From assembly GCA_948146395.1 (NCBI GenBank), contig OX411555.1, positions 43,578,225 through 43,642,224 on the forward strand: DNA of 64,000 nucleotides, given 5' to 3'. A program made the translations under genes and the position numbers. This document shows positions 33,409 to 45,965 of this stretch, piece after piece. Numbering within the stretch: position 1 is the stretch's first letter; each line of letters starts with the position of its first letter. The notes under the pieces are model-generated. The model was not told the origin of the DNA, did not search any database, and worked only from the letters and a program-made list of their open reading frames with translations. The DNA comes from Fragum whitleyi. Taxonomy: Eukaryota; Mollusca; Bivalvia; Cardiida; Cardiidae.

Positions 33409-33985
33409 CTTTAACCTATACCCGAATCCCAACCCAGGCAGGAATTTTCGACTAGAAGTGAACTGGTAAGAAACCCAGAGGTAGCTTCGCGAGTATCGGT
33501 GCTTTACACTGGGCACAATAAAGAGAACCAAGAAGGTCTTTTCGTAGAAGAGCTAGGGGCGTATGAACCCGGATTTCCTCGAATCCGCGTCTTTCTCTCT
33601 CATGGTCCTTACCATATATGCCTAGAGCACGGAGGGACCTAAATCCTACAAACACACACTTTAACCTATACGACCAGCACGATTAGCTCAGTTGGTAGAG
33701 CACCGGACTTCAAAACCATTGAAGTTCGACCGCGTAGGTTCGGTTCCCGGGCTGGTACACTAACAAAAACTACTTGTCTTTCGGATGAGACGTTAAACCG
33801 AGGCCCCGTGAGACGGTGCTTTACACCGAGCACGTTAATGAACCATGGCGGATCTCAGCAGTAGATTCGTCATGTATCCTTGCACTATCCCCCGTAACAA
33901 CTAACCGTCTTCTGGGGGCGTCGCTCATATTGGCATATGCTACGGTAGAGACGATAAATAAACGGAAATACACACTTTGACCTAT
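33409..33985 (+). repeat. Tandem pair of tRNA-derived SINEs
   Basis: Two units each end CTTTRACCTATAC (about 33660 and 33973). The second begins with a tRNA-like head: ATTAGCTCAGTTGGTAGAGC (box A) and GTAGGTTCGGTTCCCGG (box B). Its central segment TTCGGATGAGACGTTAAACC resembles a conserved SINE core (Deu-like, from memory). The first unit lacks a head but shares 'ggtgctttacac..gcac' and the tail. The 67-codon ORF on the minus strand here is not a gene. Confidence 0.75.
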
Positions 33986-35015
33986 ACCTAAATATTTCTC
34001 ATCCTGCAGTGTTATAAAATTGAATAACGACATAAGTGTCAACCACGGAAGTGGTTTTGGCTTCAGATATGATCAAAATGAATCTCTCAGGTTATGGTTC
34101 AAAATACTATTAATAAGTTAACAAATCATAACTTTAAACAATGAGTACAGTTCAGGACTGACTGATATTTATAGGTGTTTCTTTGGTTGGTACTCAAAGA
34201 CCTTTTCATCCTCTGAGAAGAAACAAAGATAGATAAAAAAAAAGTTAAAACAAAAACAACAAATTAACTTGAAATAAGCTTAAACATGATAACAATTACT
34301 TTTGTAAAAACAAACACCATTGGATATAGGTTGAAGACAGTTTTAGATAGGATTAAATCGTTCTCTCCATTTATGTTTAATTAATAAATGTACCTATTTC
34401 AAGTGTGTAAAAGAAATTTTCACAGAGTAACAACTCATATTCTAACAAATATTTTTCTAACAGGACTTTCCCCATCTTTCCCTTTCTTTGAATTTGCATT
34501 GAAATTTCCGAATAACGGAAATTTTGTCAAGACAATTCCTCCCCCCCTTTTTTTTTAATTATTTTTACATTCATAGTTTCTCTTTTGTAATTGAATTCAA
34601 TATATAATTCTAGAATGCCATCAGGTTCGTTCACCATCAGTACTTTCAGTGCTTTGATTTAAAGTGTGCTAAATCACACTGTAGGATTGTCTTTTACCAA
34701 TTTTCAGTTCACCCTGTTGTAAACATCCATATTTAGAAAATTGCATGAAAATGCTAGATTTTTAACAATTCCTAAATTTATAATGAGATTTACATCTTTT
34801 TTGTTTCATAACTCTATGAAATGATTTTTTATTTACAAACACACTCTCCTCATCCCTCGATTAAAATTGATTTTAAATTTTGTACATATTTTTGAAATAT
34901 TGACAAAATGCAACAGTCTACAAAATGATTGAAAAGGAAAACTTGCTCTTCAAGGAACCCCAAAAATACATTCGTCTTTCTTTGTCTCAGAAGCTAGCGT
35001 GGACATGCCTTAAAG
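33986..35015. other. Unassigned AT-rich sequence
   Basis: Long A/T runs; no feature supported. Confidence 0.45.
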
Positions 35016-35250
35016 TTCTGATGTTGTGGCCCTAAAACGCTCACCTGAATGAACTGTCAAAATAATTATTTAATGTAGGTTTTAAAAAAAGGAAGATGAA
35101 TGGTCATTAAGCTAAACAATACTGTTGCTTCTATGATTTGAACCACTGACCTAGTTTTTTGGCCCCAGTTGACTAAATTTCAAACTCATGCGAGATTTTA
35201 TCAAGACAATCATTCTGATCAAATTTCAGGTAGATCAAATTATTCAAGCT
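35016..35250 (+). mobile_element. 5' fragment of a tandem-monomer element
   Basis: 'gatgttgtggccctaaaacg' followed by CGCTCACCTGAATGAAC matches the start of the element at 37536. One monomer then carries 'tgacctagttttttggcccc' and 'caaatttcaggtagatc'. There is no 3' end; transposase-like sequence begins at once. Confidence 0.55.
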
Positions 35251-35260
35251 GTTCTGCGGT

Positions 35261-35812
35261 GTGATTGACAGTCTGGCTATCCTTCCTGAAGAGGATGTAG
35301 TGCAGGGGATGATTTTGCTACAGAACAATACACCCGATGGCCTAGATGGACTTCTAGATTACTTTAACAGAAACTATGTCTCTATGGAACCTTCCGTCAG
35401 ATACAACCACCTGCCGCCAGTCCCAACGAAGTGGTGCCTGCATTTAGAATCAGATGTATTCCACCAATATTCCAAGCCCAGCTCTGGAATGTGCACATGG
35501 CAACAAGCAACGGTGATTCGAGGAAACATTATTTGTGTAAGCTGGAATCAGGGTTTTCAGAAATTGATTGGCTACAACCATCCCTCTGTCTGGGTGATCA
35601 TTGATAGCTTCAGAAAGGACCAAGCCTTAGTAGAGACCTACCAATTCCAGAATGCAAATTGACAGCCACCATGAAAAAGAGTAAAGACTGTCACAAAAAA
35701 TTTACAGGAAAGACTTAGAATTTGTGTCTAGATTACAGTAAAGGTTAGTACAATGGAAGAACTTTTGCAGCGTGTTGGTTATTGTATCCGCTGGAAGAGA
35801 AAGACTCACTTG
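35261..35812 (+). pseudogene. Decayed C-terminal part of a MULE/FLYWCH-type transposase-like gene
   Basis: The first 133 codons resemble the C-terminal region of invertebrate MULE-transposase/FLYWCH proteins: DGLDGLLDYFNRNYV, a W..C then SWNQGFQKLIGYNHPSVWVIID, and an acidic KDQALVETYQFQ. After the stop at 35662 the homology seems to continue in another frame, ending TMEELLQRVGYCIRW at about 35753-35797, with intervening stops. The catalytic N-terminal domain is absent, and the first codon is GTG with no ATG. I read it as a broken copy; the recognition is by memory of the family. Confidence 0.65.
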
Positions 35813-36333
35813 AAAAAATATCTGAAACAATAGTTCTTTAAGTGAAAAATTCAGTGCTGCAATAGATGGTGAAAAGGTCGATATATATATGTGGAAAATA
35901 ATAAGTGACCAGTGACATAACTAAATATGGAATTTTACTTTAACCCCTATCATGATGAATTATATTTTTTTAAAAAAAAAAACAAACTGAGACTTCAACT
36001 ATACTGCTGAACTAAAGTTAAGGGCCAGCGAAATAACTACTTGTCATTTCTTGAAAATACACTGCGACAATTTCAATTTTTATAAGAACGGAGTCTAATA
36101 ATTTGACTTTCAAGAACTGCAATTAAAATTGCCAACAAAGCAGTTTTAAATTTAGACTAGTCGTCAAAAGTACCCAACCTCCTTTCGTAAAGTTGCAAAA
36201 AACTTTTGATTTTTGGTAAGCACCGGGCCGGGTGTGTAAATCATCTTTTGAAAAGCATTTAATGTTCCAAGGCAACATTGAGTTAGCACGGTTCTAAGGC
36301 ACCTGTTTTTGAGTTGCTATCTACACCATCTGC
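35813..36333. other. Unassigned sequence
   Basis: Nothing recognised. Confidence 0.45.
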
Positions 36334-39088
36334 AACAAGAGTGCCATAGTCACAAAATACGTCTCAATTTTGCTGCTGTTTCACGAAAATAATTGTAGAC
36401 ACTACTTATTTTGACAGAATCAAATTCAAAATGATCAAGTTTCATTTAAATCAAGACAAAAAGTTAGGAGTTTCCTTCACAAGGCTGCAATTTCAATAAG
36501 CCACAGACACTAAGTTTTAAGGGGGCATAATTCAGGGAAATAATGAGCCATAAAATCCTTGATCCATGTACATCTACAAATTATGGTGATGACATTGACC
36601 AAGTTTCATTTAAATAAAGACAAAAAGTAAGGAGAAGTTGCGTTCAAAAGGCTGCAATTTCAATTAGCCCCAGATACTAAGTTTTAAGGGGGCATAATTT
36701 AGGGTAAAATTAATGAACCATAAAATCCTTACTTCATGCTCATCTACCAATTTCGGTTATAACATCCACCAAGTTTCATTTAGATCCAGCCAGAAACTTA
36801 GGAAGAGTTGCATTCACAAGGCTGCAATTTCAATAAGCCCCAGAGACTAAATTTTAAGGGGGCATAACTGAGGCAATAAGCCCCAGAGACTAAGTTTTTA
36901 AGGGGCATAACTCAGGTAAAAATCAACGAACCATAAAATCCTTCCTTCATGCACATCTACCAATTGAGATGATAACATTGACCAAGTTTCGAGAAGATCC
37001 ACCCAGAAACTTAGGAGGAGTAGCGTTGACAAGAAAAAACTGAGGCAATAAGCCCCAGAGACTAAGTTTTTAAGGGGCATAACTCAGGCAAAATCAATGT
37101 TTCATTTAGATCCAGTCAGAAACTTAGGAAGAGTTGCATTCGCAAGGCTGCAATTTCAATAAGCCCCAGAGGCTATATTTTAAGGGGGCATAACTAAGGC
37201 AATAAGCCCCAGAGACTAAGTTTTTAAGGCGCACAACTCAGGCAAAAATCATTGAACCATAAAGTCCTTCCTTCATGCACATCTACCAATTAAGGTGATA
37301 ACATTGACCAAGTTTCAAGAAGATCCAGCCAGAAACTTAGGAGGAGTTGGGTTGACAAGAAAAAACTGAGGCAATTAGCCCTAGTGACTTAGTTTTTAAG
37401 GGGCATAACTCAGGCAAAAATCAACGAACCATAAAATCCTTCCTTCATGCACATCTACCAATTGAGGTGATAACATAGACCAAGTTCTAAGAAGATCCAG
37501 CCAGAAACTTAGGAGGAGTTGCGTTAACAAGAAAAAACAAGAGGGCCATAGTGGCCCTTAATCACTCACCTGAATTAACAATCTAAAAAAGTTTTTCTAA
37601 GATTTGACCCAGTGACCTAGTTTTGACCTAACTTGACCCAATTTCAAATTTGTCAAAGTTCTCATCAAATTATTCATTCTGTTGAATTTTCAGGTTAATT
37701 CAGCTAAAAATATGGCCCCTAGAGTGTCCACAAGGATTTTCTAAGATTTGACCCCATGACTTAGTTTTTGACCCCACTTGACCCAATTTCGAACTTGTCC
37801 AAGATTTCATCAAGATAAGCATTCTGACCAATTTTCAGGATGAGTGGGCTAAAATTATGACCTCTAGAGTGTCCACAAGGTTTTTCTAAGGTTTGACCCA
37901 GTGACCTAGATTTTGACCCAACTTTACCCAATTTTGAACTTGTCCGATATTTGATCAAGATTATTATTCTGACCAATTTTCAGGTTGATTGGGCTTAAAA
38001 TATGGCCTCTAGAGTGTCGACAAGGTCTTTCTAAGATTTGACCCCGTGACCTAGTTTTTGACCCCACTTGACCAATCTTCGAACTTGTCCGAGATTTTAT
38101 CAAGATAATCAATCTGACCAATTTTCAGGTTGATTGGGCTAAAAATATGGCCACTGGATTGTCCACAAGGTTTTTCTAAGATTTGACCCAGTGTTCTAGA
38201 TTTTGACCCCACTTGACCAAATTTCGAACTTGTCCAAGATTTTATCCAGATAAACATTCCGACCAATTTTCAGGTTGATTTGGCTAAAAATATGGCCTCT
38301 AAAATGTCCACAAGGTTTTTTCTTAGATTTGACCCAGTGACCTAGTTTTTGACCCCACTTGACCCAATTTCAAACTTGTCCGAGATTTCATCAAGATAAT
38401 CATGTTGACCAATTTTCAGGTTGATTGGGCTAAAAATATGGCCTCTAGAGTGTCCACAAGGTTTTTCTAAGATTTGACCCTGTGACCTAGTTTTTGACCC
38501 CACTTGACCAAATTTCGAACTTGTCCGAGATTTCAATAATCATGTTGACCAATTTTCAGGTTGATTGGGCTTAAAATATGGCCTCTAGAGTGTCCACAAG
38601 GTTTTTCTAAGATTTGACCCTGTGACCAAGTTTTTGACCCCACTTGACCCAATTTCGAACTTGTCCAAGATTTTATCAAGATAATCATTCTGACCAATTT
38701 TCAGGTTGATTGGGCAAAAATTTGGCCTCTAGAGTGTCCACAAGGTAAATGTTGACGACGCACAACTAACGATGGAAATCAAGTAACCCTAAAAGCTCAC
38801 CTTGAGCACTTCGTGCTCAGGTGAGCTAAAAACATAGGCAATAAGCCCCAGAGACTAAGTTTTTAAGGGGCATAACTCAGGCAAAAATCAACCAACCATA
38901 AAATCCTTCCTTCATGCACATCTACCAATTGAGGTGATAACATTGACCAAGTTTCAAGAAGATCCAGCCAGAAACTTAGGAGGAGTTGCGTTGACAAGAA
39001 AAGTGGACGTACGGACAGACGGAGGGACGGACGGTCGGACAGACGGAGAAGATGACGCCAAAATATGTCTGCCTCCAGCGGCGTATAA
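36334..39088 (+). mobile_element. Tandem-monomer element of the CGTATAA type, with another nested inside
   Basis: It begins AACAAGAGTGCCATAGTCAC with box X AAATACG. About seven monomers of roughly 172 bp follow ('ataagccccagagactaagt', 'tgaccaagtttcaagaagat', 'gaaacttaggaggagttgcg'). A GGACGGACGG microsatellite lies at 39003-39047, and the 3' end is AAATATGtctgcctccagcggCGTATAAAA. Copy 37536-38828 of a different family interrupts one monomer. Confidence 0.75.
37536..38828 (+). mobile_element. Tandem-monomer element nested in the 36334 element
   Basis: 5' AACAAG, hairpin GGGCCatagtGGCCC, box X CACTCACCTGA. Seven to eight monomers of about 142-146 bp ('gaccaattttcaggttgatt', 'tggcctctagagtgtccaca', 'gacctagtttttgacccc'). 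3' hairpin GAGCACTTCGTGCTC plus AGGTGAGCTA. Both flanks are halves of one host monomer (GACAAGAAAAA | AGGCAATAAGCC). Successive short ORFs in the array are repeat artefacts. Confidence 0.85.
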
Positions 39089-40441
39089 AAATGGAAGAGC
39101 TGATTTACATCAGCTAGTGTAAGTCAAAAATGACGATGATGTGATCTTGAATAACATTTGACCTCGGATGTAGGCCCTATTATTGCTGGAAGCGAGTTTC
39201 AGTCACGCAACCTATAGTAATGTTTGGAACAATGCTTAGTCTGTCTAACAATGACATATGGGTGTTGGATTGGTAACGTAGAGTCCGGAGCTGACTGTAG
39301 AGAAGGAACCTTCAATCTGAACATATAGACCGCCCAACCAGGATCGCTTATCAGGTGTACAGGTAGTTTGAAAATGTTCATATTGTCGCTGAATGACAGA
39401 GTGGCTTATTGTAAGTCGCCTGGACAGTTTTCTGTATGGACAAACATGTTGAAGCCATCTGAGAGCCTAGTCTACATCCAAAGTTCCCAGTTTGATCATT
39501 TTAAGCATGTTGAACAGAAGCCCAAAACAGCGCCACAAAGGGCCCCTTAGTTTACCATCTTTTCAAAATGTGTTCAGTTTAATCATCGAATACTCTTGCA
39601 ATATGCTAAACATTTTCAACAGTACTGATTCTACAGAAAAACTTTCAACGGATATTTTCTGGTTGTGCCATATTTTGAACGGCCATAGGAGCACTGAAGC
39701 TGTACTCCGTTGTTTGCAAAACAATGTCAGTCTATTGCAGCAGATGGTAAAGCACCAGAAAAACACAATTTGCCTTATTTATTACATTTTATGGTTAAGC
39801 ATAAAACTTCCAACTGAAGATATGTAAATCAGAGGCCGGCCCTTAACTTTAGTTTGGCAGTCAATTTTTTTTACTTCAGTTAAACAGAAGAATATAGGCC
39901 ATTCAGGCTATGATCAGATTGTACAAATGAGGGGTGTAATAAATTAAGGCTAACTAAATCCAAATGGACAAAATTATCGATAATTAATGTATTTCCACCC
40001 CTTCATCTTATTCCAAATTCGATCCTCCCAATTTATTCTATATAATTCCAGAAGCATTCCAAAATCATTCACCTTGTCTATTTCACGATATTATATAACT
40101 CTATGTTCAACAGGACAGTATCATGTACAGAATTGGCTTGTACGGAATGATGGGGGTTCGGGTAAAAAGAGATATGTTCATAATTTACTGTTTCTTGTTC
40201 AAAATGACATGCTTTTCAAAAATATTCACTATCATAGGTTTAAAAGTCTTACTTTAATTGGTTGTGTAGATTAAGATTAGGCCAAACATATGCTTACATA
40301 TGCACAGGCATATCTTTATCTATACCTCATTTCAAAATAGAAAGCGAAAACTTAAAACTGACAAGAGATATTTTACCAGATTATTTACTGTTTTTGCTGA
40401 ATAAAAACCTTTGCAAAATTGCATTATAATAACAGTGATGA
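39089..40441 (+). other. Unassigned; one unexplained 111-codon ORF
   Basis: Frames at 39368-39550 and 39492-39827 give ordinary-looking peptides (for example FWLCHILNGHRSTEAVLRC) but have no domain, good start context or splice evidence. They may be remnants of an old gene. Confidence 0.25.
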
Positions 40442-41530
40442 AACAAGAGGACCAAGATGGTCCTGGATCGCTCCCCTGAGTCTCTTTGACCGACATCTCA
40501 TCAATTAAATAGGCAGATGTCATAAAGGAGATAATTTCTACAAAAAAGACCAAATTTGTAGCCTCTAGAGTTACAACAAGAAAATCATCATAAAGACCCC
40601 TTTTCCTGTGATATAACATGGATCTTTCCCATTTTCAATAGGGTTCATCCTTAAGATCTGACCAATATTCTGACCAAGTTTCATGAAGATTGGGCCATAT
40701 TTGTGGCCTCTAGCAAGTAAACAATAAAATTGTCATTAAGGCCCCTTTTCCCATGATATAGTATGGATCCTTTCTATTTTCGATAGGGTTCATCCTTGTG
40801 ACTTACCAATCATTCTGACCAAGTTTCATAAAGGTTGGGCCATATTTACGACCTCTAGAGTGTTAACAAGAAAAATATCATTAAGGACCCTTTTCCTGTG
40901 CTATGGCATGGATCCTTCAGATTTTCAAAAGGGATCATCCTTGTGACTTGGCCAACATTCTGACCAAGTTTCGTGAAGATTGGGCAATATTTGTGGCCTC
41001 TAGTGTGTAAGCAAGAAAATTGTCAATAAGGCTCCTTTTCCCGTGATATGGCATGGATCCTTCCCATTTTCTATAGGGTTCATCCTTGTGACCTGGCCAA
41101 CAGTCAGACCAAGTTTCAAGAAGATTGGGCCCTTTTTGTGGTCTCTAGAGTGTAAACAAGAAAATTGGTCAAAAGACCCCTTTTCCCGTGATTTGGCATG
41201 GATCCTTCCCATTTTCAGGTTCTTCCTTGTGCCCTGAGCAACATTCTGACTAAGTTTCATGAAGATTGGATCATATTTGTGGTCTCTAGAGTGTAAACAA
41301 GAAAATTGGTCATATGGCCCCTTTTCCCGTGATTTGGCATGGATCCTTCCCAATTTCGATAGGGTTCATCCTTGCAACCTAACCAACATTCTGACCAAGT
41401 TTCATGAAGATTCGATCATATTTGTGGCCTCTAGAGTGTAAACACTTAAATTGTTGACGCATGACGACGCACGACGAACATTCAATGATCACAAAAGCTC
41501 ACCTTGAGCATGATGTGCTCAGGTGAGCAA
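40442..41530 (+). mobile_element. Tandem-monomer element
   Basis: 5' AACAAG, hairpin AGGACCaagatGGTCCT, box X CGCTCCCCTGAG. About six monomers ('tctgaccaagtttcatgaag', 'tttgtggcctctagagtgta', 'ccttttcccgtgat'). A short GACGACGCACGACG tract replaces the microsatellite. 3' hairpin GAGCATGATGTGCTC plus AGGTGAGCAA. Confidence 0.8.
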
Positions 41531-41697
41531 AAAACTATATATGTACTTAAATGCCATATAAATATTGCATTTCATGCTTTGGTGTCTTGAAGTTATTTCT
41601 AAAAGTGTTGATACATAAAAAAAATAAAAGTTTAAAGTCGGTTGGTTTAAATGGAATTCAACCTTTATTCAAAGCTAAGCTCCATTATTTTCAAGAA

Positions 41698-41804
41698 AAA
41701 CATTCAAGGGTGGTTAAGAATGAATAAAAGGAATCTATTGTTAGGTGCACTGGTTTCTGTGATATAACTGTAAGATTGTTGGAAAGAGTGGAAATCCCTT
41801 TTTA
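41698..41804 (+). repeat. SINE 3' fragment
   Basis: 'ggaatctattgttaggtgc' and GTGATATAACTGTAAGATTG match the body of the SINE at 26339-26575. It directly abuts the next element. Confidence 0.55.
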
Positions 41805-41808
41805 AACA

Positions 41809-42742
41809 AACAAGAGGACCACGATGGTCCTAGATCGCTCACCTGAGTCTCTTTGACCCCTAGGACATCACATCAATTAAATAGGCAGATGTCATAAAGA
41901 AGATGATTTCTGCATAAAACCAAGTTTCATTAAGTTTAGAACTGTGATATGGCATGGACCCCTCTCATTTTCCAAAGAATTCATTTTTGTGACCTGGAAA
42001 ACATTTTGACCAATTTTCAAGATGATTTGGCCAAAATTGTGGCCACTATGAGTGTAAACAAGAAAATTGTAATGAAGGCCCTTTTTCCCGTGATGTAGCA
42101 TGGATCCTTCCCTTTTTTAAAAGTGTTCATGCTTGTGACCTGGCAAACATTCTGACCAAGTTTCATGAAAATTGGACTATTTGTGGCCTCTAAAGGTTAA
42201 ACAAGAAAATTGTCATTAAGGTCCCTTTTCCTGTGATTTGGCACAGATCCTTCTCATTTTTAATAGGATTCATCCTCATGACCTTACAAACAATCTGACC
42301 AAGTCTCATGATGATTAGACCATTTTTGTGGTCTCTGGATTGTAAATAAGATATTTGTCATTAAGGCCCCTTTTCCCGTGATATGATACAGATCCTTTCC
42401 ATTTTCAACAGGGTACATCCTTGTGACCTGACAAACATTCTGACCAAGTTTCATGATGATTAAATCATATTTGTTGCCTATAGAGTGTAAACAAGAAAAT
42501 TGTCATTAAGGCCCCTTTTCCTGTGATATGGCATGGATCCTTCCCATTTTCCATAGGGTTCATCCTTGTGACCTGGTTAACATTCTGTCAAAGTTTCATG
42601 ATGATTGGTCACTAGTGGCCTCTAGTGTGTAAACACTTAAATTGTTGACTCTGACAATGGACGAGGGACGATGCACTACAGACGACAGACATTCAATGAT
42701 AACAAAAGCTCACCTTGAGCACAATGTGCTCAGGTCAGCTAA
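41809..42742 (+). mobile_element. Tandem-monomer element
   Basis: 5' AACAAG, hairpin AGGACCacgatGGTCCT, box X CGCTCACCTGAG. Five monomers with 'tctgaccaagtttcatgat' and 'ttgtcattaaggcccctttt'. 3' hairpin GAGCACAATGTGCTC plus AGGTCAGCTAA, one base off the usual closing arm. Confidence 0.8.
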
Positions 42743-42867
42743 CAAAAAAATTTAATTTTAAAAAACTTAAATGCAGTTGCCCTGTATAGGTTTTACAGAT
42801 GTAAATGGTTAACAGCATACAGATTTCTGGTGAGCTTTACTAATTGATACACATAATTATGTTATAT

Positions 42868-44399
42868 AACAAGTGCATGTCGTATTGCGATGCAATACAG
42901 GAGTCCCCCACCGGATAAAAAAAATCCTTTCTTATAATATATCTCCTACTTACTAGATCTTCTTCTCAATGAGATCTACCAGTGTACAAAGTTTGAAGTA
43001 GCTAGGGCTTATAGTTTAGGAGATAAGTACGGGACAAAAATGTAAGGATAGAAACAACAAAGGGCAATAACTCAAAAAGTGGACATGGCAGAGTGACAGT
43101 TCTTGTACATGACACTTGTCCTCAATGATATCTATAAGTGTAGCAAGTTTAAAGTTTCTAGCACTTATGGTTTAGAAGATATTTTCCGGACAAAAATGTA
43201 AAGGTAAAAACAACAAAGGGCAATAACTCAAAAAGTGGGTGTGGCAGAGTAACAGTTCTTGTACATGACACTTGTCCTCAATGAGATCTATAGGTGTACA
43301 AAGTTTGAAGTTGCTAGCACTTAAAGTTTAGGAGATATGATCCGGACAAGAATGTAAGACTAAAAACAACAAAGGGCAATAACTCAAAAAGTGAAAATGG
43401 CAGAATAACAGTTCTTGTACATGACACTTGTCCTCACTAAGATCTATGAGTGTACAAAGTTTGAAGTTGCTAGGACTTATAGTTTAGGAGATATGATCCG
43501 GACAAGAATGTAAGACTAAAAACAACAAAGGGCAATAACTCAAAAAGAGGGCGTGGCAGAGTAACGGTTCTTGAACATGACACTTCTCCTCCATAAGATC
43601 TATCAGTGTACAAAATTTGAAGTTGCTAGCACTTATGGTTTAGGAGACATGATCCGGACAAAATTGTAAGGGTAAAAACAACAAAGGGCAATAACTCAAA
43701 AAGTGGGCATGGCAGAATAACAGTTCTTGAACATGACACTTGTCCTCATTAAGATCTATGAGTGTACAAAGTTTGAAGTTGCTAGGACTTATAGTTTAGG
43801 AGATATGATCCGGACAAGAATGTAAGGCTAAAAAAACAAAGGGCAATAACTCAAAAAGTGGGCGTGGCAGAGTAACGGTTCTTGGACATGACACTTCTCC
43901 TCAATGAGATCTATAGGTGTACAAAGTTTGAAGTTGCTAGCACACATAGTTTAGGAGATATGATCGGGACAAGAATGTAAGGCTAAAAACAACAAAGGGC
44001 AATAACTCAAAAAGTGGGTGTGGCAGAGTAACAATTCTTGAACATGACACTTCTCCTTAATGAGATCTATGAATGTACAAAGTTTGAAGTTGCTAGCACA
44101 CATAGTTTAGGAGATATGTTCCGGACAAGAATGTAAGGCTAAAAACAACAAAGGGCAATAACTCAAAAAGTGGGCATGGCAGAGTAACGGTTCTTGAACA
44201 TGACACTTCTCCTCAATGAGATCTATGAGTGTACAAAGTTTAAAGTTGCTAGCACATATGGTTTAGAAGATATAGCCCGGACAAAAGTGTGACGGACGGA
44301 CGGACAGACGGACGGACGGACAGACAGACGGACGGACGGACGGACAGACGGAATCGAGCAAACCTATAGTCCCCCAACCGGTAACCGGTGGGGGACTAA
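42868..44399 (+). mobile_element. Tandem-monomer element of the AGTCCCCCACCGG type
   Basis: 5' AACAAG, hairpin GTATTGcgatgCAATAC, box X GGAGTCCCCCACCGG. Nine monomers of about 156 bp ('gggcaataactcaaaaagtg', 'tgtacaaagtttgaagttgc', 'tttaggagatatgatccgga'). ACGGACGGACAG microsatellite at 44288-44352. 3' hairpin with closing arm CCGGTGGGGGACTAA. Confidence 0.85.
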
Positions 44400-44619
44400 T
44401 AATGCTCGAACTGTTCCTGGAATTGAATGGAAAATTGATGGAACCGTCTAACATTCATTTGTCTGGAATATACAAATACTCAAACATTTTTAAAGAGTCA
44501 ATATAACAGCCACAATTTTGACTACAATCATCATAATATATAATGGTGGGGTTTTGTCTGGTGGGGTTTGGCCTGTTGGGGTTTTGTCCTACACTCGTTA
44601 TGCTCAACTATAAATCAGA
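44400..44619. other. Spacer with G-rich GGGGTTTT stretch
   Basis: 44545-44590 has three GTTGGGG/GTGGGG-type runs separated by TTTTGTC. See findings. Confidence 0.5.
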
Positions 44620-45965
44620 AACATTGTGGCAAGATTCTGTCCAATAGAATTTGTAGAAGTTGTACACACACACACAATAAAAACCACAAAAAAACATGTA
44701 ACTTTAATTTATATTGTTAAGTAATGGGCTGATAATTCTGGAGCAACTTGAAATATAAAAAAAATCTTAGTCCTAAGCAAAACTAGAAAATTTTTCAATT
44801 CAAGGGCAGATAATTCAAGATAACTCACACATGACTCAAGTTATTTGAATTTCTAAAATCTTATTGCACAACTAGACATCATAGAGAGTAATTGTGCATA
44901 GTTTGGCTCATACTCATTAATAGTTTCAGAAGAGTTGCACACACAATATTCACTGATTTTTGTTCAATTCAGGGCAGATAATTCAATAAGGGCAGATAAT
45001 TCAGCAACTACTTGACATATCAGAAAAATCTTGAGTCCTAAGCACACCTAGACATCCTGTCATTGTGGCAAGTTTCAGTTCAAAATGTGAGAGAATGTCA
45101 TATCATAAGAAATTTTGTTTTTATCAATTCAAGCGTAGATAATTCAAAATAACTCAAGATTGACTCAAGCTTTTTGAAATTCTAAAATCTTATTGCACAT
45201 CTAGACATCATAGAGAGTTTTTGTGCCAAGTTTGGCTCATTCCCATTGCTAGTTTCAGAAGAGTTGCACACAATAAATAGTGATTTTTGTTCAATTCAAG
45301 GGCAGATAATTCAATATGTAAAGGGCAGTTAATTTTGCAACTTCTTGACATATCAATAAAATCTAAGTCCAAACCACATAAAACATCCTACGATGTCATT
45401 GTGGCAAGTTTCAGTTCATTCCCATTCAAAATGTGAGAGAATGTCATGTCATAAGAAATTTTGTTTTTATCAATTCAAGGGTAGATAATTCAAGATAACT
45501 CAAGATTGACTCAAGCTATTTTAATTTTAAAATGTTATTAAACAACTTGACATCATAGAGAGTAATTGTGCAAAGTTTGGCTCATCCCCATTGAAAGTTT
45601 CAGAGGAGTTGCGCAGAAAAAACAGTGATTTTTGTTCAATTCAAGGGCAGATCAATCAATAAGTCAAGGGCAGTTTTTTCAGCAACTTCTTGACATATCA
45701 GAAGAATAGAAGTCCAAATTACATAAGACAATCTACAATGTCATTGTGACAAGTTTCAGTTCTTTCCCATTAAAAATGCAGGAGAAAGTGAGCTCACAAG
45801 AAATTTTGTTTTTTGTTCAATTCAAGGGCAGATAATTCAAGATAAAGCAAGAATGACTGGAGCGATTTGAATTTCAAAAGTCTTACGCACAACTAAACAT
45901 CATAATGAATGGTTTTGTGATCAAGGCAAAATTGCTTATAGAGGGAATTCTGCTGTTCCCCCTCT
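44620..45965 (+). repeat. Diverged tandem array, about 170-190 bp monomers
   Basis: 'caattcaagggcagataatt', 'cttattgcacaactagacat', 'gtggcaagtttcagttcatt' and 'gagagaatgtcat' recur in order, four to five times. It probably belongs to another tandem-monomer family, but I could not define its termini. Confidence 0.7.

Noticed and set aside
33672..33760. Functional tRNA gene
   Set aside because: Box A and B are good, but the anticodon and variable arms do not fold properly and a SINE body follows.
37761..38536. Series of related 60-70-codon ORFs on the minus strand
   Set aside because: They recur with the 142-146 bp monomer; period not a multiple of three throughout, stops scattered, so not a repeat protein.
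42868..44399. CRISPR-like spacing of repeats
   Set aside because: Whole monomers of about 156 bp are similar, with no short repeat/unique spacer pattern, and the context is eukaryotic.
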